From Spirochaetota bacterium (lineage in GTDB: Bacteria; Spirochaetota; UBA4802; UBA5550): a stretch of 34,303 nt of DNA. A program made the position numbers and the translations under genes. The notes under the pieces were generated by a model that had not been told where the DNA came from, did not search any database, and saw only the letters and a program-made list of their open reading frames with translations. Positions 32,704 to 34,303 of the stretch are shown in pieces; position 1 is the stretch's first letter; the number at the start of each line of letters is the position of its first letter. The stretch covers positions 1 through 34,303 of the forward strand of contig WRGT01000053.1 of NCBI GenBank assembly GCA_009787025.1. Direction: 5' to 3'.

Positions 32704-34300
32704 TCCCAGCGCCTTGGGGATCCAAACCAGATGACGGAATTACAAAATAATCTGCCACATACAAGTCCCAACACCACTCCCACACATTACCATGCATGTC
32801 AGATAATCCCCATGCATTAAAAGCAAAAATCCCTACCTCTGTTGTCTTTCCTCTGTACATTCCTGCCGGATTGCCGTTATAAGGATAATTCCCATTATAG
32901 TTCGCTTGGTCAGTAGTAATATTGTTACCGGTACTAAACGGCGTCGTTGTCTCTGCACGGCACGCATATTCCCATTCCGCCTCTGTAGGTAAACGATAAC
33001 CGTTAGTGCCGGAGAGCATTTCTACTCCATTCCATGTCGCATTATTGGATGTTGGTATTAATCCTGAATTTGCTTCTATCCAAACATCAGGATTTGTACT
33101 CCCGCTTATGCTATATACAGGGCTCAAGCCCTCTCTCATGCTCAACTTGTTGCAGAATACTATAGCTTCATACCAATTTACATAATAAATCGGATAATTA
33201 TTCCCCCTGCCATAATCTGTTGTACCGGTAGTTGCACTCGCCTGCTGTTGTTCTATCGTTTTTCCCATTACGTCATACCACTGCTTCTGCCTTACCTGAT
33301 ACCTGCTCATGTAAAAACCATTGCTCAAAGTTACGGAATGCCGAGTTTCATTGGTGCTACGGTCCGGCTCTGCAGGAGAAGGATTATTTGCGTCACCATT
33401 GCCATTAGAACTGCCCATCATAAAAGTCCCGGGATTTATCCGTACAAAGGGAATATATTCAACTTCTAACATTTCACTATCGTACATGCCGTATTTAACG
33501 GCTATTGCCTTTATTGTTGTCAAAGCAGTAATTGTAATGCCGCTTGTATATTTAGTACTGCCGACTCCGCCTTTCGCAGGATCAGTTCCGTCTGTAGTGT
33601 ACCAAATATCAGCTCCCGGGGCAGCACTAAGTCCTATGACTGTGCCGCTTACCACTCCTCTCACAAGCGAAAGTGTCGCAGGTTCATCAACTTTTCCCGA
33701 AGGGATAACGTTATAGGCAGCTTCAAATATCTCGCTGTTTAGCAAAACAGAGCTCGGATCAACTGCTATGGCTTTAAGTGTGAAAGTACCCAAAGAATCT
33801 AAGGGAATCGGCGCTGTGTATTGCGTGCCTGAACTGCTCGGATCCCCACCGTTACGCGTATAGTAAATCACAGCTCCTGGAGTCTCGCAGTTCAGAGTTA
33901 TTTCCGAACCAAACGGATAGGTTGTATCAGGAGGATCAACATTTGCATCGGGATCAGCGATTGGCCTCTTTACTCCGCCAATCCTATCAAGGTAAACGTA
34001 CACAAAATTTAGACCGGCTTTAACTATTTTAGATTCGCTTCCTTTGGAATGCTTTTTTCCGTTTACATAATCCGAATAGGATGTTATGGATATGGTATAT
34101 TCTCCGACATTTACTTTTTCATTAATATTAGGATCACCGCTCTTAACCTTATCAAAGCTCTTTGTTGTTGGTCCCGCAATGTCTATTTTATAAAAAAGAC
34201 CTGTAGTCTTTTTCGAGCCTGTGAAATAAAGTCTGTAAATATAAAAAATATATAGACTTCCTATGATTGATATAATATAAAAATTTATAGGAGATTTCAT
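32573..34300 (-). CDS. DGR target: FGE-sulfatase/C-type-lectin-fold variable protein
   Basis: The protein has 575 residues. An N-terminal hydrophobic segment (about 5-26) is an anchor or signal. Two CHB_HEX_C-like beta domains follow, around 120-195 (GAVIYYTRNGGDPSSSGTQY) and 205-285 (ADIWYTTDGTDPAKGG). An FGE-sulfatase domain starts near 290 (INPGTFMMGSSNG), with GYRLPTEAEWEYACRA and DMHGNVWEWCWD. The final 42 residues are the variable repeat. The active-site cysteines of true formylglycine-generating enzymes are absent from this end (RSAYRDGIDPSG, NNLGFRLVRP), so it is a binding protein, not an enzyme. It probably displays a diversified ligand surface outside the cell. ATG at 34300 has only 3 bases before it, so an earlier start cannot be excluded. 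Confidence 0.88.
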   Translation of the reverse strand: MKSPINFYIISIIGSLYIFYIYRLYFTGSKKTTGLFYKIDIAGPTTKSFDKVKSGDPNINEKVNVGEYTISITSYSDYVNGKKHSKGSESKIVKAGLNFVYVYLDRIGGVKRPIADPDANVDPPDTTYPFGSEITLNCETPGAVIYYTRNGGDPSSSGTQYTAPIPLDSLGTFTLKAIAVDPSSVLLNSEIFEAAYNVIPSGKVDEPATLSLVRGVVSGTVIGLSAAPGADIWYTTDGTDPAKGGVGSTKYTSGITITALTTIKAIAVKYGMYDSEMLEVEYIPFVRINPGTFMMGSSNGNGDANNPSPAEPDRSTNETRHSVTLSNGFYMSRYQVRQKQWYDVMGKTIEQQQASATTGTTDYGRGNNYPIYYVNWYEAIVFCNKLSMREGLSPVYSISGSTNPDVWIEANSGLIPTSNNATWNGVEMLSGTNGYRLPTEAEWEYACRAETTTPFSTGNNITTDQANYNGNYPYNGNPAGMYRGKTTEVGIFAFNAWGLSDMHGNVWEWCWDLYVADYFVIPSSGLDPQGAGSGSNRVLRGGSWLVNGQYLRSAYRDGIDPSGRYNNLGFRLVRP

Positions 34301-34303
34301 TAT

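Overview
The window reads as an AT-rich chromosome of a diderm bacterium. My best guess is a spirochaete (Spirochaetota), but this is inference. The grounds are many lipoproteins and secreted proteins of lineage-restricted type, a TolC channel, small outer-membrane barrels, a DUF2225 protein, a phosphoserine-type GpmI, and a diversity-generating retroelement (DGR) whose target has the FGE-sulfatase/C-type-lectin fold known from Treponema. No rRNA is present. There is one tRNA, tRNA-Gly(CCC).

Layout. 1-2676: a decayed Rpn-type nuclease fragment, a Gfo/Idh/MocA oxidoreductase and a C-terminally membrane-anchored protein. 2948-10507: envelope proteins of unknown role: a periplasmic protein, a two-gene unit encoding a 969-aa LysM protein with 13-residue tandem repeats, and a BNR/Asp-box propeller protein with a membrane segment at each end. 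10554-11785: a 4Fe-4S protein behind a promoter covered by a perfect 30-bp palindrome, then the tRNA. 11930-14200: two MITE-like elements around an RCC1-repeat lipoprotein and an outer-membrane barrel, both apparently frameshifted. 14207-16545: tetR-tolC behind a palindromic operator. 16694-21276: gpmI, a broken small gene, an SH3-like lipoprotein and two secreted proteins. 21671-28661: a co-directional run of DUF2225, truA, barrel, lipoprotein, lysC, ddl and pssA, covering pseudouridylation, aspartate-family amino acids, peptidoglycan precursor and phospholipid synthesis. 28652-34303: a repeat-dense, visibly more GC-rich region holding a second copy of the barrel family and the DGR.

The DGR is the most remarkable system here. 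On the minus strand the order is target gene with variable repeat (VR), HRDC accessory gene, and DGR-type reverse transcriptase. Directly after and overlapping the RT, where the template repeat (TR) is expected, lies a sequence about 78% identical to the VR. It does not look like a template. Its variable codons are already diversified (TAC, GTC, AGC, GGC), and the two copies differ mostly at positions where the third codon base C is kept and the first two bases vary. That is what two independent products of an AAC-rich template would look like. Either the TR was overwritten by its own mutagenic homing or by gene conversion, or this is an orphan VR and the working TR lies elsewhere. No intact TR was found in the window.

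A second theme is a family of short dispersed palindromes (TGTAGGGG plus a core). The core differs from copy to copy, yet each core remains self-complementary. They occur alone, as paired terminal inverted repeats of 140-155 bp elements, and as arrays flanking the RT-HRDC segment.
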